64,000 nt of DNA from Catonia carolina (GCA_035578175.1 JAQMRL010000008.1:94993041-95057040), one strand, 5' to 3'; positions 11,401 to 23,479 are shown, counted from the first letter of the stretch. The notes: generated from the sequence alone by a model not told the origin. A program made the numbers and translations.

Positions 11401-11589
11401 GGATGGCGACATTAAGTGGCGTGAGGAAACACCTTGAACGTTTTGGTAGCCCTGAAAAGGGCTGTTTCAGCGTTGGTTGTTAAGGCAGGAAGCGTCAGTC
11501 GTAGTCTTTGTGATGGTTGAGGAGGTGAGAGACACGGCGTCTCGTCGTCCAGCAGAGACATCATCTTCTTCCCTCGCAGTATTGCGTCT
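11401..11589 (-). other. GC-rich island next to a histone-type stem-loop
   Basis: Markedly more GC-rich than its surroundings. On the minus strand a perfect histone mRNA 3' stem-loop is present (separate entry), but the sequence upstream of it does not translate into the C-terminus of H1, H2A, H2B, H3 or H4 in any frame. The island ends abruptly at the SINE tail that starts near 11590, so a gene end may have been cut off by that insertion. Confidence 0.4.
11448..11463 (-). promoter_or_regulatory. Histone mRNA 3' stem-loop-like element
   Basis: The minus strand reads AGCCCTTTTCAGGGCT, a 6-bp perfect stem with a TTTC tetraloop, preceded by AAC and followed by ACCA. This matches the metazoan replication-dependent histone stem-loop in stem length, loop sequence and 3' flank. 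In histone genes it binds SLBP and directs 3' end processing without poly(A). No purine-rich downstream element and no histone coding sequence are evident, so it may be a relic or chance. Confidence 0.45.
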
Positions 11590-11725
11590 AATTTTTTTTT
11601 TGTTTAACGTCCGACTGTTCTGCAATTACTGCTAATGCAAACGGTGAATGATGAAATGATTTTTTGTAACGTATGAAAAAATGCCGTGCCTGAATGGGAT
11701 TCGAACCCAAGACCGCATGATGAGC
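11590..11725 (-). mobile_element. tRNA-derived SINE, family B, truncated
   Basis: The minus-strand body and A-tail of the SINE at 16594-16777 are repeated here: T-run at 11590, then TTTAACGTCCGACTGTTCTG, and a B box (GGGTTCGAATCCC on minus) at about 11697-11709. The head with the A box is missing: after CATGATGAG the sequence changes to an unrelated GC-rich run. This copy therefore lost its promoter half. Confidence 0.7.
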
Positions 11726-11880
11726 TGCTGTGAACTGCTCGAGACGACGGTACCCGTCGACGGCGGTTACGGATCGGGTCAGCACCCCCGTTTGTCCCCC
11801 TTATAACTCCCCGTTTATAACACTTCGAAAGGAGACATGCCGAGACCCGCGTTATAAGACATCCCGTGATTTAAGAGGGT
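11726..11880. repeat. GC-rich segment with a motif repeated at 12699
   Basis: Within it, CCCCGTTTATAACACTTCGA followed by AAGGAGACATGCCGAGACCC (about 11810-11852) recurs with few changes at about 12699-12741. The two copies are in the same orientation about 890 bp apart. They could be the two ends of a repeat unit or two fragments of one unknown element. No tRNA, ORF or TIR explains them. Confidence 0.45.
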
Positions 11881-12690
11881 GTAGCCCACCGGTTTGTACG
11901 TTTGTTACACCAGTCCGTGTATTACGGTTGACAACTCTACTGTTAGTATTGTACAAACACTGCCAAACACTTCTGTAAAAATTCAAAGCTTAGTAACTTT
12001 ATAAAATTCCCCTAATTTTTGTACAGTTCATACAGTTATACTTACAGTAGTGTACGAATACATGACACATATTACCTACGAATTACACTACACAAGTTTA
12101 TGGAAATTTTTAGTCACATAAGAAACAAATAAAATTGATAAAAGTACATACTGTAACGCTGTATAAATTTTAATTGAAACGACCTGTAACAATTTTATTT
12201 AATAATAATGGTTCTTTACTTTAACCTAGCTGAATATCTACAAATCTGATAAATAAATTATTTTAAAGCGGGAATTTCAAACAATATTTTTAGGTTAAAA
12301 ACAGAAAATCGAAAATTTCCATGATTTTTTATCAACAGTCCCTTTAATATCATTACAACGTTGGTAGAATGTTATAAAGAGCAAAGAAATAAAATTAGGA
12401 CAGTGGGCTACATGTATTAACGCTTACGTTTTCTACCGTAATTATAATCATCTAAAATCAGATATGTGTAAGTACATTCATGTTATACTGTGCAATTTTA
12501 AGACAAATTGACAGGAATGTCGTATTACTGTACTGTTAAAATGGTCTGGAGGAAGGTTTTTGAAACAATATTGGTATTAGTGTCTATTCATAGCAGAAGG
12601 ACTTTAGCGCTTGATGGATAGAATTGCTAAAAATGGTGAGGCTCTTAGCCTGAAATTAAAATTGTGAATAAAACCATTTCTAATAAAGCA
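11881..12690. other. AT-rich DNA, nothing recognised
   Basis: Lies between the two copies of the CCCCGTTTATAA motif. No coding or structural signal seen. Confidence 0.35.
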
Positions 12691-12698
12691 GAGGTATC

Positions 12699-12745
12699 CC
12701 CGTTTATAATGTGGTGAAAGGAGTCATGCCGAGACCCACGTCTGA
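12699..12745. repeat. Second copy of the CCCCGTTTATAA motif
   Basis: Reads CCCCGTTTATAATGTGGTGA then AAGGAGTCATGCCGAGACCC, matching 11810-11852 with scattered substitutions. Same strand. Function unknown. Confidence 0.5.
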
Positions 12746-12747
12746 AA

Positions 12748-13109
12748 ATGAGCCTACCGAATACTAATGTAGTGATATAGGCTACAGTTAGGTTCCTCCC
12801 ATTCAATGCCGTCTAATTATTGGTACAACCAATTGAACAGGTTCAGAAATTTAAGAAATTAAGGAAGTTGGATAACAGCAAATCTGGATTCAGAGCAATG
12901 ACAGTAAGAGCTCTTATTAATAAATAATAATAAAACTTTATTGCCTTATTTTTACCATATTTTTATATAAATTCTTTTTAAAAGTTATAATACATTTTAT
13001 AATAATGTACAAATTACGAAGTGGAGGAAATTGACCTATCCAACAATGGCTAAAAGCTATGTCCTAGGGTAGGTGTACTCTTTTTTTATTTGATAACACA
13101 GTACAAAAG
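12748..13109. other. AT-rich DNA, possible LINE scrap
   Basis: Around 12825-12900 the plus strand gives IEQVQKFKKL followed by SGFRAM, vaguely like the linker near the end of LINE RT domains, but it is too short to assign. The rest, including an ATAATAATAAAACTTTATTG run near 12925, is unclassified. Confidence 0.25.
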
Positions 13110-14073
<964 letters not shown>

Positions 14074-14084
14074 AGAACATTAAA

Positions 14085-14470
14085 ATTCTTTTGCAATCAA
14101 CCTCCTCGACAACAGCGAAGATACTCACAGACTTACAAGTTTTTAAACACCGACTTACCTTCACGATTTTGTTAATCATATAACTCATTTAATTTATTTT
14201 CTACTTCAACTATTAATGTTATCTCATAATCGATATCATTATCATCTCCATCATGGCCATCGTCAACTTCAGCTCCAATTAATTCAAGTTTTAAAATATT
14301 AATGCACAGTTAAGAGTGAAGTTTAATTTTTTTCAGTTTAGTCTTTTTTTGAACACACTATCGAGTGTGTTTTATATTTTAATTCCAAGAACGTTATTAT
14401 TCAGGCTTTTGTCATCTATGTTTAAAGTTTATAATTATAATACAAAAAACGATTGCAAAAAACTAAACTT
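14085..14470 (-). repeat. Repeat with acidic coding-like stretch, copy 1
   Basis: Same-strand homologue of 27785-28200. On the minus strand the stretch 14290-14165 reads EVDDGHDGDDNDIDYEI and ends in a stop shared with the other copy; just after the stop a GGTAAGT and a GTGAGTATC occur. Acidic runs like this are common at nuclear protein C-termini, but no domain is recognisable and both copies are small. It could be a fragment of a gene or of an unknown transposon. It directly abuts the HINE-like copy on its left. Confidence 0.45.
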
Positions 14471-16039
14471 TGTTAAAAAACATTAAAAAATTAAACAGAG
14501 CTGCATTTTAGTTTGTTTTCAAATAAGTTATAAAATAGTTTCCGTAGTATTGTATTATAAAATTTTAAACTGGTAACATAAAAAAAAAATTAAAAAACAA
14601 TAAAATTATTTCATAGGTGTCTTTCTATTACTGACTTGCGCTCTCTTTTCTGAATGATGTTGTTTATAAAAGCTTTTATATTTGAAACTTTTTATCTATT
14701 CAATTGAGTGTAGATCAGAACAAATAAGAGTTAATTTTTTTCTTGAAAAGATGTAAGAAACGAGTGTTTTAGTCTTGTAAAACTTGATAAAAATATAAAA
14801 TCTTCGTTTTTCCAGTACTTTTTCCATTAGAATTTTCTGTATAAATTAATAATAATGTTTATAAGATCTTTTGTATAATTTTCCTGTACTATGTAAATAT
14901 TAGTATTTTTAAAAAAAGTCACTCGATGAGTTTTTGTAGATATACCAAAAAATTTTATACTTTTCAGTTTCGTAAGATAAAAAAAATAATTAGGATACCA
15001 ATTCCCCGGCCTATTATTATAGCTTTAAAAACTCAAAAAGTAAAACCTTTTCTGTTTTTATTATTTTGTCTTAACAAGTTAATTAAAGTAAAAGAACTTT
15101 TATCTCTAATTAACTTGTTGCTTTGTAAGGTTCTGGTTATGTTTTATATGAAAGTATTCTCTTTTGTTCCTTCTGGTTGTTTTATAAAAGTAAAATGTAA
15201 TTCATCTCTCCTTTACAAGACTAAACAGAAATGGCAATGTAAAATATAAGTACTGTTGTTAAGTTACTTTTCAACAATAATAACGTGTACGCATTGTTAT
15301 ATTTTATTCTTTTAACTTTCATGTTGTTAACCCTGACGGTCAAAATTATCTCCTCAACTGAAAGTACACTTGTTTATAAATCCTTACTTAAACTAGAATG
15401 GAAGTACGGATGCCATATTAATATTCAGCCACATACAGCAAGAAAACGATTACCAGAACCACCTAGCATTAAATTTGCTGGACAACAGTGAGGAAACGAA
15501 GCGCTTCAAAAGACATCACATCCTCGACTTAGACCAACGTTTTTAATCCAAACACGAAATTAAATTCACCATTCATCTTCATCACTACTTTTTAATCTAA
15601 AGTGAAATTTCAAAATTTAATTTAATTTTACTTTTCTATTGTTAACTTCTTTTACATTGTTTACTTCATTTTTTGTTTACTTCTTTTACATTGTTACTGT
15701 TAATTTTGTAACTTTGCAACTTTTCTTAGTTTATTGTTAACTTTATTTTGGATTTTTATTTAGTTGAAGTGAGAGCAAAGGCTGTCTACTTCACTCATGT
15801 CAGTTTAGTTCTTTTGTAATGATTTGCTTAAAGCCACATTGTAAAGGCTGATTGTAAATAAATAAGTTAAATAAAAAAAAAATCAATATTGGTTCAGTGA
15901 AACCCTTGATCTTAGCTAAACTACAAGGTTTGCAATAAAAAATGCTAAGGACAAAATATGTTAACACACCTTCATATTTGTACCCATATTATACCATATT
16001 TATACCCTCCACACAGATCTTAATGTCGCTTACATGAGA
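14471..16039. other. AT-rich DNA; poly(A)-tailed 3'-UTR-like end at 15885
   Basis: Frames at 14926-15249 and 15285-15491 have no recognisable motifs. Near 15855-15885 the plus strand ends in AATAAATAAG then a run of A, resembling the tail of a retrotransposon or retrocopy, but no coding part can be tied to it. Confidence 0.35.
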
Positions 16040-16044
16040 AAAAA

Positions 16045-16490
16045 TCAATTCTTAAAACACTATGTTTGGAGTGTAGCATTATACGGAAATGAAAAGTGGG
16101 TGATAGGGGCTGTAGAAAAGAGAGGATAGAAGCTTTTGATATGTGGTGTTATACGAAAATGTTAAAGATTAGATGGGTGGACAAAAAAGTAATTTAGAGA
16201 TTCTAAGTCGAGTGGATGGAAAAAGAAGTATGTGGAAGCATCTTACCAGAAGAAGGGATAGGCTAGTGGGGCATATATTAAGACATCCAGGTATTGGGCT
16301 ATCAATAATGGAGGGTAATGATGATGAAGTTAAATGTAGGGAGAGGCAAAGGGTAGAATATTTAAAGCAAATTACAAAAGTTGTAGGTATGTAGATATGA
16401 AAAGATTTGCGCAAGAACACTTCGGAGAACTGCATTAAACTAGTCGAGAGACTGATGACAAAATAAAGAGAAACAACCTACCAGGAGTAC
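16045..16490 (+). pseudogene. LINE C-terminal segment
   Basis: The plus strand reads YVWSVALYGNEKW near 16065, then after stops a WCYRRMLKIRWVDK-like stretch near 16145, and an open stretch 16173-16394 containing RMWKHLTRRRDRLVGHILRH, PGIGLSIMEG, a degenerate GK/GRPR box, and YLKQITKVVG. This is the usual segment between the reverse transcriptase and the stop in a large group of insect non-LTR retrotransposons. No RT motif remains upstream. The piece 32275-32509 on the minus strand is a second copy of the RRRDRL...YLKQ part. Confidence 0.75.
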
Positions 16491-16593
16491 AAGAGATTTA
16501 AATTAAAATTAGAAATCAATAACAACACACTAATCCATGTTATGAACTATTCACATTTACCAGGTTATCCGAATTGTGTCTGGTGAAGGTGAA

Positions 16594-16777
16594 ATTTTTT
16601 TTTTTTTTTTGGTTTAACGTCCGACTGTTCTGCAATTACTGCTAATGCAGACGGTGAAGGATGAAATGATTTTTTTTGTAACGTATGAAAAGATGCCGTG
16701 CCTGAATGGGATTCGAACCCAAGACCGCATGATGAGAGGCGAGCACGTTACCAACTGCGCCGATGCGGCCGGCGCAT
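16594..16777 (-). mobile_element. tRNA-derived SINE, family B, complete
   Basis: A 184-bp insertion bounded by a perfect 13-bp duplication TGGTGAAGGTGAA (16581-16593 and 16778-16790). On the minus strand it has a tRNA-like head with A box CGGCGCAGTTGGTAACG and a perfect B box GGGTTCGAATCCC, a short body, and an A-run (the T-run at 16594-16610). The tRNA part would fold poorly, so this is a SINE, not a functional tRNA. The perfect duplication indicates a fairly recent insertion. The body is shared with the truncated copy at 11590. Confidence 0.9.
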
Positions 16778-16867
16778 TGGTGAAGGTGAAGGTGGAACAC
16801 AGTTTTGGAGTAGATTTACCATCATCAGATTTTTTTACACATAAATTCTGAAAAAAATCTTTTTAAT

Positions 16868-16972
16868 AACTTTGATGATCATCCTCATCTCATTGGGTCA
16901 TTGGGCCTACTTGTCTTATTGTTCTAAGTTGGACAGATTACAACGTACACAAATTAGGGATTAACAAAAACT
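16868..16972 (+). mobile_element. SINE family A, 3' fragment
   Basis: Carries only the end of the family A body: CATCCTCATCTCATTGGGTC, TTATTGTTCTAAGTTGGACA, ACGTACACAAATTAGGGATT. The tRNA-like head is absent. Confidence 0.7.
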
Positions 16973-17330
16973 GTAGATTTTGATTTCAGTTTAGTTTATA
17001 TCGATATTGTATTGATTTCATTATGTTATAAAATATCTTCCAGAGTTAATAAATACATTGCGTACTTTCTTAATATGACTGATTCTCTTTTATAATCAAC
17101 AGCTGATTTCAAATAAGGCTTTCTGTATTTAAAACAAATGTAAATATAATATACCAATACTACAAGTTATTTAACGATAAAATCAACCATTGCACTACTT
17201 TTATTAGTTTTCTTTTTTATTGCTTCACTACTCTTTAAGTCTGAATCTTTAATAATAAGACTATATCAAACTACAAAGTCCGTTTAGTATTTTCAAAATT
17301 CTCAAAGTTCAAATCATTCTCTAAAAAAAA

Positions 17331-18219
17331 TCTGGTGTGAAACACTTACACGTCTTTCTCTTGCCAATGCAAATAATTAACAATATAACCTAACATAAGT
17401 TATAAAACATTAGAAATAAACAAAAAACTAACCTCAAAAAACATAACCTTATTTTAATCACGAGTGAAAGACGCAAAATGATCATCAACCTGTTTGGCTT
17501 AAAAATACGGAAAATCACTCTTTCACGCTTAACTAGGCTCTGTACAGAAAAATGCTCTGAATAAAAGTTGTAGATCTTTTCATTTCCTATACATTTAATT
17601 TTACACTTTTGTCGTAAAATGCATACCAAGTCTGAAATCTTTAAGTATATATTTTACACGTTTTCGTTAGAATAAACAGAAAATCACTAACTACCGCTAA
17701 ATTAAGCGTTATACAAAACAAATGTTTGAAATAAAAGTTGTAGCATTTCAAATTCTCTACAACTTTTAATATATACATTTTTGCGCTAAAATGCATATTA
17801 AAGTCGCAATCTTAAAAAAACTATTTTTTTACGTGAAACAACCTCCCCAAGAGTTTCAGCAGACATGGCGCCTACCCTATCTCGTAGAGCATACACGCTT
17901 AGTAAATGAGGCGATTTAAAAGAAAAGTGCGAGCCGTTTTTGAGGAAATCCCAAAAAAGTGAAAAAATATACGAATAAATTACTACTTCCGGTTGAGCGA
18001 TTTTGATGAGTTCGTGTCGGGTCCTCTAGTAGTTTCAAGTTCGTATGATATTCCGTTCTTGAGATATTCTATTCGCACGCGCACACAGACCAATCGCTAA
18101 AACATGTTTTTGTGTTCAGGGGGTTTGAAAACGTGTAGATCCGGTAAAAACTCGATTTCGATAAATCGACTTAAAAACAATACTTTCCATCTTATATATT
18201 CATATAGGCAAGAGAAAGT
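17331..18219 (-). mobile_element. HINE-like element, copy 3, full length
   Basis: Both ends are present. On the left, TCTGGTGTGAAACACTTACA (hairpin end, minus-strand 3') is followed by a CTTTCTCTTGCCAATG inner repeat; on the right the element ends in ATATAGGCAAGAGAAAGT at 18219. The inverted repeat CTTTCTCTTGCC is terminal on the right but about 28 bp internal on the left. The microsatellite is reduced to CGCACGCGCACACAG near 18075. Two diverged tandem blocks with TAAAATGCAT and CTACAACTTTTA palindromes are present. No protein is encoded; the 79-residue frame at 17390-17629 is a shadow. Confidence 0.8.
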
Positions 18220-18476
18220 AAAATTCATGGATATTTCAAAGAATTATAATTACATCTAAAACTGAAATGAAATTAATCTAGATTGTATAACACACCAGCA
18301 AAAACAAAATGATCATTTTTTATCTTTTATTGAAAATCTGTCAAAATTAACTAGCAAGTTTTGATAATGATCTACTTAATTATGCCATGAAGCGTTTAAA
18401 ACAATTCAAGTTTATATAGGCGATAAATTGGCTTTTTTTAATGTCTATCAAATTACACAGTTAAAATTCTAAAATA

Positions 18477-20739
18477 CCGTACTTCCTCGAATAAACCGCG
18501 CACCCGATTCTCGAAGGTATTTTCAGAAAAAATGAAAACTGACAAAAACAAAATGAAAATTAAAACTTACCAATTTATTTGCACACATTGAAAAATCGTC
18601 ATAACTTTGAATAATTCACTAGAGAGAATAGATAAATTCTCATTTTACGTGTGCCAATAAACTAAAACAACTACTGAACTGTAAAAAGTTACTTTCAAAT
18701 AAAAAGAAAGAAATTAAAACAAAGAAATAAAATTAACAATAAAAAGTTATTCTCTGTTATCGGTATCGTCATTGCTGTCAGAACCCGCGTCTGGATTTTC
18801 GTTCCAAAGTGTGTCGTCTTCTGACCCATCCAGAAATACTGCATTTCAGAAAGCTTTTTGAAACTGACTCTGGTGAAATCCGTGCTAATGCAGTTTTAAT
18901 TTACTCACAGATCGTTTCATATTTCTTCCTTTTCATTTTTCCCGAAAGTGAGTATGTGTGCTCAGTATTTGCCATCCATTTGAGTATACAGTTTCTTTAT
19001 AGCAACCTTGAATGGCTTGTTTATGCAAACGTCTAAAGGTTAAAGTACCAATGTTAACCCTCCCGGAGTGATCATTTAATCCGTTTTCCGGCACTGCAAA
19101 GATTTTTTACAACTGTCATGTGTTCGCAAAAACTGTCAAAAGAACCAGTATACCTGTTTTTGTCAGTAAGGCTCCATTTCGATTACCCCACACTCTTTAT
19201 TTCCAGTCCAAAACACGACAGTTTTAATCCAGCCCTTTTCATTAGCACTAATAACTGAGAAGCTAACAATCAAAACGTGTTTTCTCCAAAATTCTAAAAT
19301 TGAGATTTTGATGGGTTTTTATTGGCTGTAATGAAATACACCACTATATCCTTTATATGTTATCAAAATGTGTTTTCTCCTTTAGTTATAACATATTGAA
19401 ATATTTCTTTTCATTCGAAACAAAATTTCTCCAACGGCTGTGAACAACCAAATAGTGGTTTTTCCAACTGACCAATAAGATGTCCCCGACGCCATGATTT
19501 TTTTATGTCATTTCTGTTAAATTACTAATTATTTGAAACATTGTGGTCGTGGTAATTATGAGAAATAGTCATTTTGAGATGGCTACTCCAGGTATTACTC
19601 AGGAAATAAAATAGATTCCAAAGAAATAAAGTAAAATCAATTTTTTCATCTCCTGAAAAACTTAATAAATGTGAGAAAGCACGTTTTGATTATTATAGAT
19701 ACTGAAGTCACAAGATTGCCTTTTGCGTATAAATGGGCTGTGAGGAAGGAAAGTGAAAATTTTACAGTGCTGCCAACCTTAACAGTGAGATATTACCTAA
19801 TCGTACATTTCACTACCGTGCTGTTTCTACATACATTTTGTAAGCTGTGGTTTATTCCGAGAAAATGTTTACTTCATAAATCTTGTAAGAAATAAATGTG
19901 ACCTGTAATATTGCCTATAGCTTAATTACATGACTAGAAATGTTTGATTTACTGTAATTACCAGCTACCTTATTCTATTGGAACAAAATTTTCTACGAAT
20001 GAATCGCCTTCTTTAGTATCGCTATCACCGGCGTCTTCACTATCAGTCTCACTAGTATCTGCCTAACCGTTTCGTTTTTTTACTTGGTGTCAACAAAACT
20101 ATTGAAGAATAGCTTCTTCACGTCTTTAATTTCCTTGTTTATTTTTCGAATTGTGGAAAGAGAAACATCACAGTAGTTAGCCACTCGCTCATGGCTTTTG
20201 TTTAGAGGCATTGAAAGGCATTTTTATTTAGTTTCAACTTTACAGCATTTTATTACTCTGCAAATTAGATTTCGTTCAGCACTGTGAATAGTCTGCCCAC
20301 ATTTTCGAGAAACTAACATTTCTGTTTACAGTGAGAAACAGTTATATGCGTACCGTTAACCTACAAAAGGTTCCGCGATATACTATATAGGTTATGCTCT
20401 GGGTATAGTATAAGATGTTATGTTTGTGTATTGAAATTAAAGCAGTCGCGCATGCGCACTGATGCTGTTCCCCCTTTATCCCTCATTACAAACAAGGGCA
20501 AACTTGTGATTCAAGTAATTATACCTCCTCAACTATTCCAGAAACTATAATATTTGGAATAGTTTTAAGCTTGAAAATCATGTAAGGTGGTAGTTTATTG
20601 CCGTTCGCTGTGATACACAGCATTACCGTACACCCAGTAAATTACTGCTAAAAGAATGTTTTTCAAATATAATGCGCACACCATTTTATCGGATCGATTT
20701 CGTTGGAAAAAGGTGCGAGGTATAATCGAGTAAATACGG
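18477..20739 (-). mobile_element. pogo/Tigger-like DNA transposon
   Basis: A 2263-bp element flanked by TA (18475-18476 and 20740-20741). The left tip is CCGTACTTCCTCGAATAAAC and the inverted right tip CCGTATTTACTCGATTATAC, continuing into CGCACC on both sides. TA duplication and this tip are typical of pogo-type Tc1/mariner elements. Its minus-strand coding remnant (next entry) confirms the assignment. No intact protein remains. Confidence 0.85.
18790..20340 (-). pseudogene. pogo-like transposase pseudogene
   Basis: Minus-strand fragments in order: an N-terminal helix-turn-helix, HERVANYCDVSLSTIRKINK (about 20190-20125); a DDE-domain piece around 19300-19100; PGGLTLVL then a stop, PLDVCINKPFKVAIKKLYTQ (about 19060-18960), which is the diagnostic end of the DDE_1 domain of pogo, Tigger, Jerky and CENP-B relatives; then VSKSFLKC near 18870 and an acidic C-terminal tail with DDTD near 18760. 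Frameshifts and stops are numerous and much of the catalytic core is illegible, so the copy is dead. Confidence 0.8.
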
Positions 20740-21346
20740 TAATAATTAGAAATCTACAGTTCATTTATTATGGGAGGTGTATTTTATTAAATAGAGCTAT
20801 TTATGAAAAGATCCAAAGAAAACTATAAACGAAATTTCATTGGCTGTTAGTCAAAAATATATATTTTATCATAATCAGTAATATTTATTTAATTTTCAAA
20901 AATAAATTTGGTTGGTCATCGGGGATTAAATAGCAATTTTATAGAAAGAAAACCAATATAGTCTGTGAAACGGATATGAACTATCTAAAGATTCGCAAGG
21001 TCTATGTAATCATATCCATTTTCAACAAAAAAGATTTTTTGGCAAAAAAATTTCCTCTCTTGTGATAAGAGAAAATCCTTTTCTTCTAGGATGGGTTTGT
21101 TTTTACAGTATTAAGGAGATTTTGGAGGGATCTTTATTTTCTCTCGACTAGATGGAAAGTATATAATAATACGTAATAGAGCAACGTGTTCTTTCTCTCT
21201 TTAAGCTTATACTTCTAAACTGGAGATCGAAATCCTCTCATCATTGTCAAATATCTAGTTAATTTAAATTATTTTAAATCTTGTTAATTTCTAATAAATT
21301 CTTATATTTTGTTCTTATTTAATCTCACATAAAATAATTACATTTA
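20740..21346. other. AT-rich DNA, nothing recognised
   Basis: Spacer between two pogo-like elements; no signals supported. Confidence 0.35.
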
Positions 21347-21376
21347 CAGTAAAACCTCGTTTAACCGAAATATATA

Positions 21377-22265
21377 CTGGGTGTCTCATGGAATTTGAAC
21401 CAAAGGGAAATAGCATTGATTTTCATTAGTTTGATAATATTTTCTTCCTACAAATAAATGAAGACTTGTTATAATCAGGAATCATTAGAAAATATTTAGA
21501 TCTTTTAAAAAATATTAATTTTGATACATTTTAAGCTGTATTTTAGCTTAAAATACATACATTTGTAAACTGTTTTCTATTTAAGTATTATAAATTTTAT
21601 AAATTAGTCGCATTGTGTTTAGAGTAATGGGAACGTTTTGGTGTGAAGATGTAGAGATGGTAGGTCGAATCCATCAGTGGAAAAAATTTTTCTTGTTAAA
21701 AGAATATTGGAGTTTTAAAAATATATTTATTTTTTTAATTTTGACAATTTGTTTAATCATCTGAAATTATTTACTTAAATTTTTTTTTGTAACCAAATTC
21801 AGTATTTTTTTAAAATGCCCAATATATTTTCTTCAGTAATATTTAATTTTCAGAGACAGCTGATTATTGTAATAATTTTGGATGATAAAACAATTGTCAA
21901 AATTAAAAAATAGATAATTAATTTTTTTTAATATTTCTAATATTTTTCTAACAAGAAAATATTATGCTGCAGATGGATTACGCATTTATCTCTACACCAC
22001 AACGTTACCATTACTCCAAACACACAATGTGACGTATCCATAAAATCTAAAACACTTAAATAGAAAATGTTTTACAAATTTATTTAATATATTTTAAGCT
22101 AAAAAACTACTTAAAATGTATCAAAATCGATATTGTTTTAAAGGTCTAAACATTTTATAATGATCTGATTACCACAAGTCTTCATTTATTCGTGGGAAAA
22201 AATATTAACAAACAAATGAAAATCAATGCTATTTCCCTACGGTTCAAATTCCGTGGGACACCCGG
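21377..22265. mobile_element. Large foldback element, arms about 400 bp
   Basis: The whole 889-bp element is an imperfect inverted repeat flanked by TA (21375-21376, 22266-22267). Tips are CTGGGTGTCTCATGGAATTT and, inverted, CCGGGTGTCCCACGGAATTT. Homology between arms extends inward past GTAATGG(G/T)AACGTT and TTTTTAATTTTGACAATT nearly to the centre, with only a short asymmetric middle. No coding sequence. Read-through transcripts would form a long hairpin. Confidence 0.85.
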
Positions 22266-22439
22266 TAGAGCGGACCCGATTTCGGATAAGCAAAATTCTA
22301 AGTAATGCGCAGTTATATTTTTAGGGTGTACAAATAGTATAAAATGATCATAAATTATTTTTAAGTTTTGTATGTATAAACAAAAATAAGGAAATTTCAA
22401 GAGAACAAAATGGAATATTGTTGTCATTATCATCATCTG

Positions 22440-22900
22440 TCAAGGATTAGGCTCAATGACCTGTTCCGACATCCATCTCTTTTTGGGTCTTCCCGTGCCT
22501 CTCTTCCCTCTAGGTTTATATTTCCATGCTCGCAGAGGAAGTCTGTGTGCTGGCATGCGAAGTAAATCGTTGAACCAGTTTCTCTTATATATTCTTAACG
22601 TTTCCCTCATAAACTAAACATTTAACTCGGCGCGTATAGCTTCGTTACGTACTCTATCTAACCGGGTACAACCTTTGACTCTCCGCAAAAATCTCATTTC
22701 AGCAGCCTGGCTACGAGATTCATTCCTCTGTAATGCCACCCATGTTTCACACCCATATGTTATGAGTGGTACAGCCATTGCTCTTTAAAATTTCATTTGG
22801 GTGTCCTGTCTCGTTTACTTTCTTATTACCCTGCGAATAAAACCACAAAAAGCGCCGAATTTTGCCAGTTTTTCACCTGTCATCACCTTTGACATAGGAA
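22440..22900 (-). pseudogene. LINE C-terminal segment with (GAT)n-type tail
   Basis: Minus strand, from about 22780 down: VPLITYGCETWVALQ, then EMRFLRRVKGCTRLDRVRNE, a YKRNWFNDLLRM-type stretch, and YKPRGKRGTGRPKKRWM, ending IEPNP and a stop followed by CAGATGATGATAATG. This is the post-RT region and 3' end of a non-LTR retrotransposon; the same ending with the same GATGATGA tail is at 58045-58160 on the plus strand. The frame is broken once or twice. RT itself is absent (5' truncation). Confidence 0.75.
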
Positions 22901-23231
22901 ATCCTGCATCCTAAAAATTTACTCTCGAACTAGTACTACACTTCGGTTGCCAAGTATAATTTTTGAGCGAACCGGCCATCTTTCCTTGAATGTCATAATC
23001 TTTGATTTTTGCGCCGATATTCTCATGCCAAACATAGTTCTGTACTTTAACGAAGCACGAGTTTAAATGCTGTACTGCGCGTATACACAATATTACAAAT
23101 GAGTCATCACCAAATGAGTCATCGGGTTTCCGATAATCGGGGTTTTACGGTATAATATAAATTAAACTTAAATTTGTATGCGTGTTATTTTCAAATTAAT
23201 AATTGTAATAAAAATTTTTTTTTAATTTTGC

Positions 23232-23305
23232 AAAATTTTCTGACGATACAGCCATACTGGCGTTAGGAAATTCAGTAGAGGATTCGACCAAAAATCTAAT
23301 TACTT
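23232..23305 (+). pseudogene. Small LINE RT fragment
   Basis: TCTGACGATACAGCCATACT followed by GGCGTTAGGAAATTCAGTAG repeats the YADD-box region at 23722-23790 of the LINE just downstream, with few substitutions. About 75 bp only. Either a second truncated insertion or a local duplication. Confidence 0.65.
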
Positions 23306-23479
23306 ATTCCAAACGAATTTAACTTAGTAAACAAAAATGAATTAGTCATTCGAATATTGATTCAGTCAAACATTTTTAATTCGACGTTTATGTTCCTCTA
23401 TAGTTATTTGCAACATGTATTAACTTCTTACTATTTTATTCCATTATTAATTTTTTTTAAATATTTTCATTTTTGAAAC

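Larger units (their letters stand above)
21347..23150. mobile_element. pogo-like TIR element hosting other insertions
   Basis: TA-flanked tips: CAGTAAAACCTCGTTTAACC at 21347 and, inverted from 23150, CCGTAAAACCCCGATTATCG; about 19 of 24 tip bases agree. A large foldback (21377-22265) sits 30 bp inside the left tip, and a LINE tail lies at 22440-22900. Without these the element would be under 500 bp, a MITE. It is unrelated in tip sequence to the pogo-like element at 18477. Confidence 0.6.

Noticed and set aside
11464..11589. Histone gene upstream of the stem-loop
   Set aside because: No frame on the minus strand matches the C-terminus of any of the five histones.
14926..15491. Two frames of 107 and 68 codons
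   Set aside because: Composition follows base composition; no motif; not conserved in any second copy.
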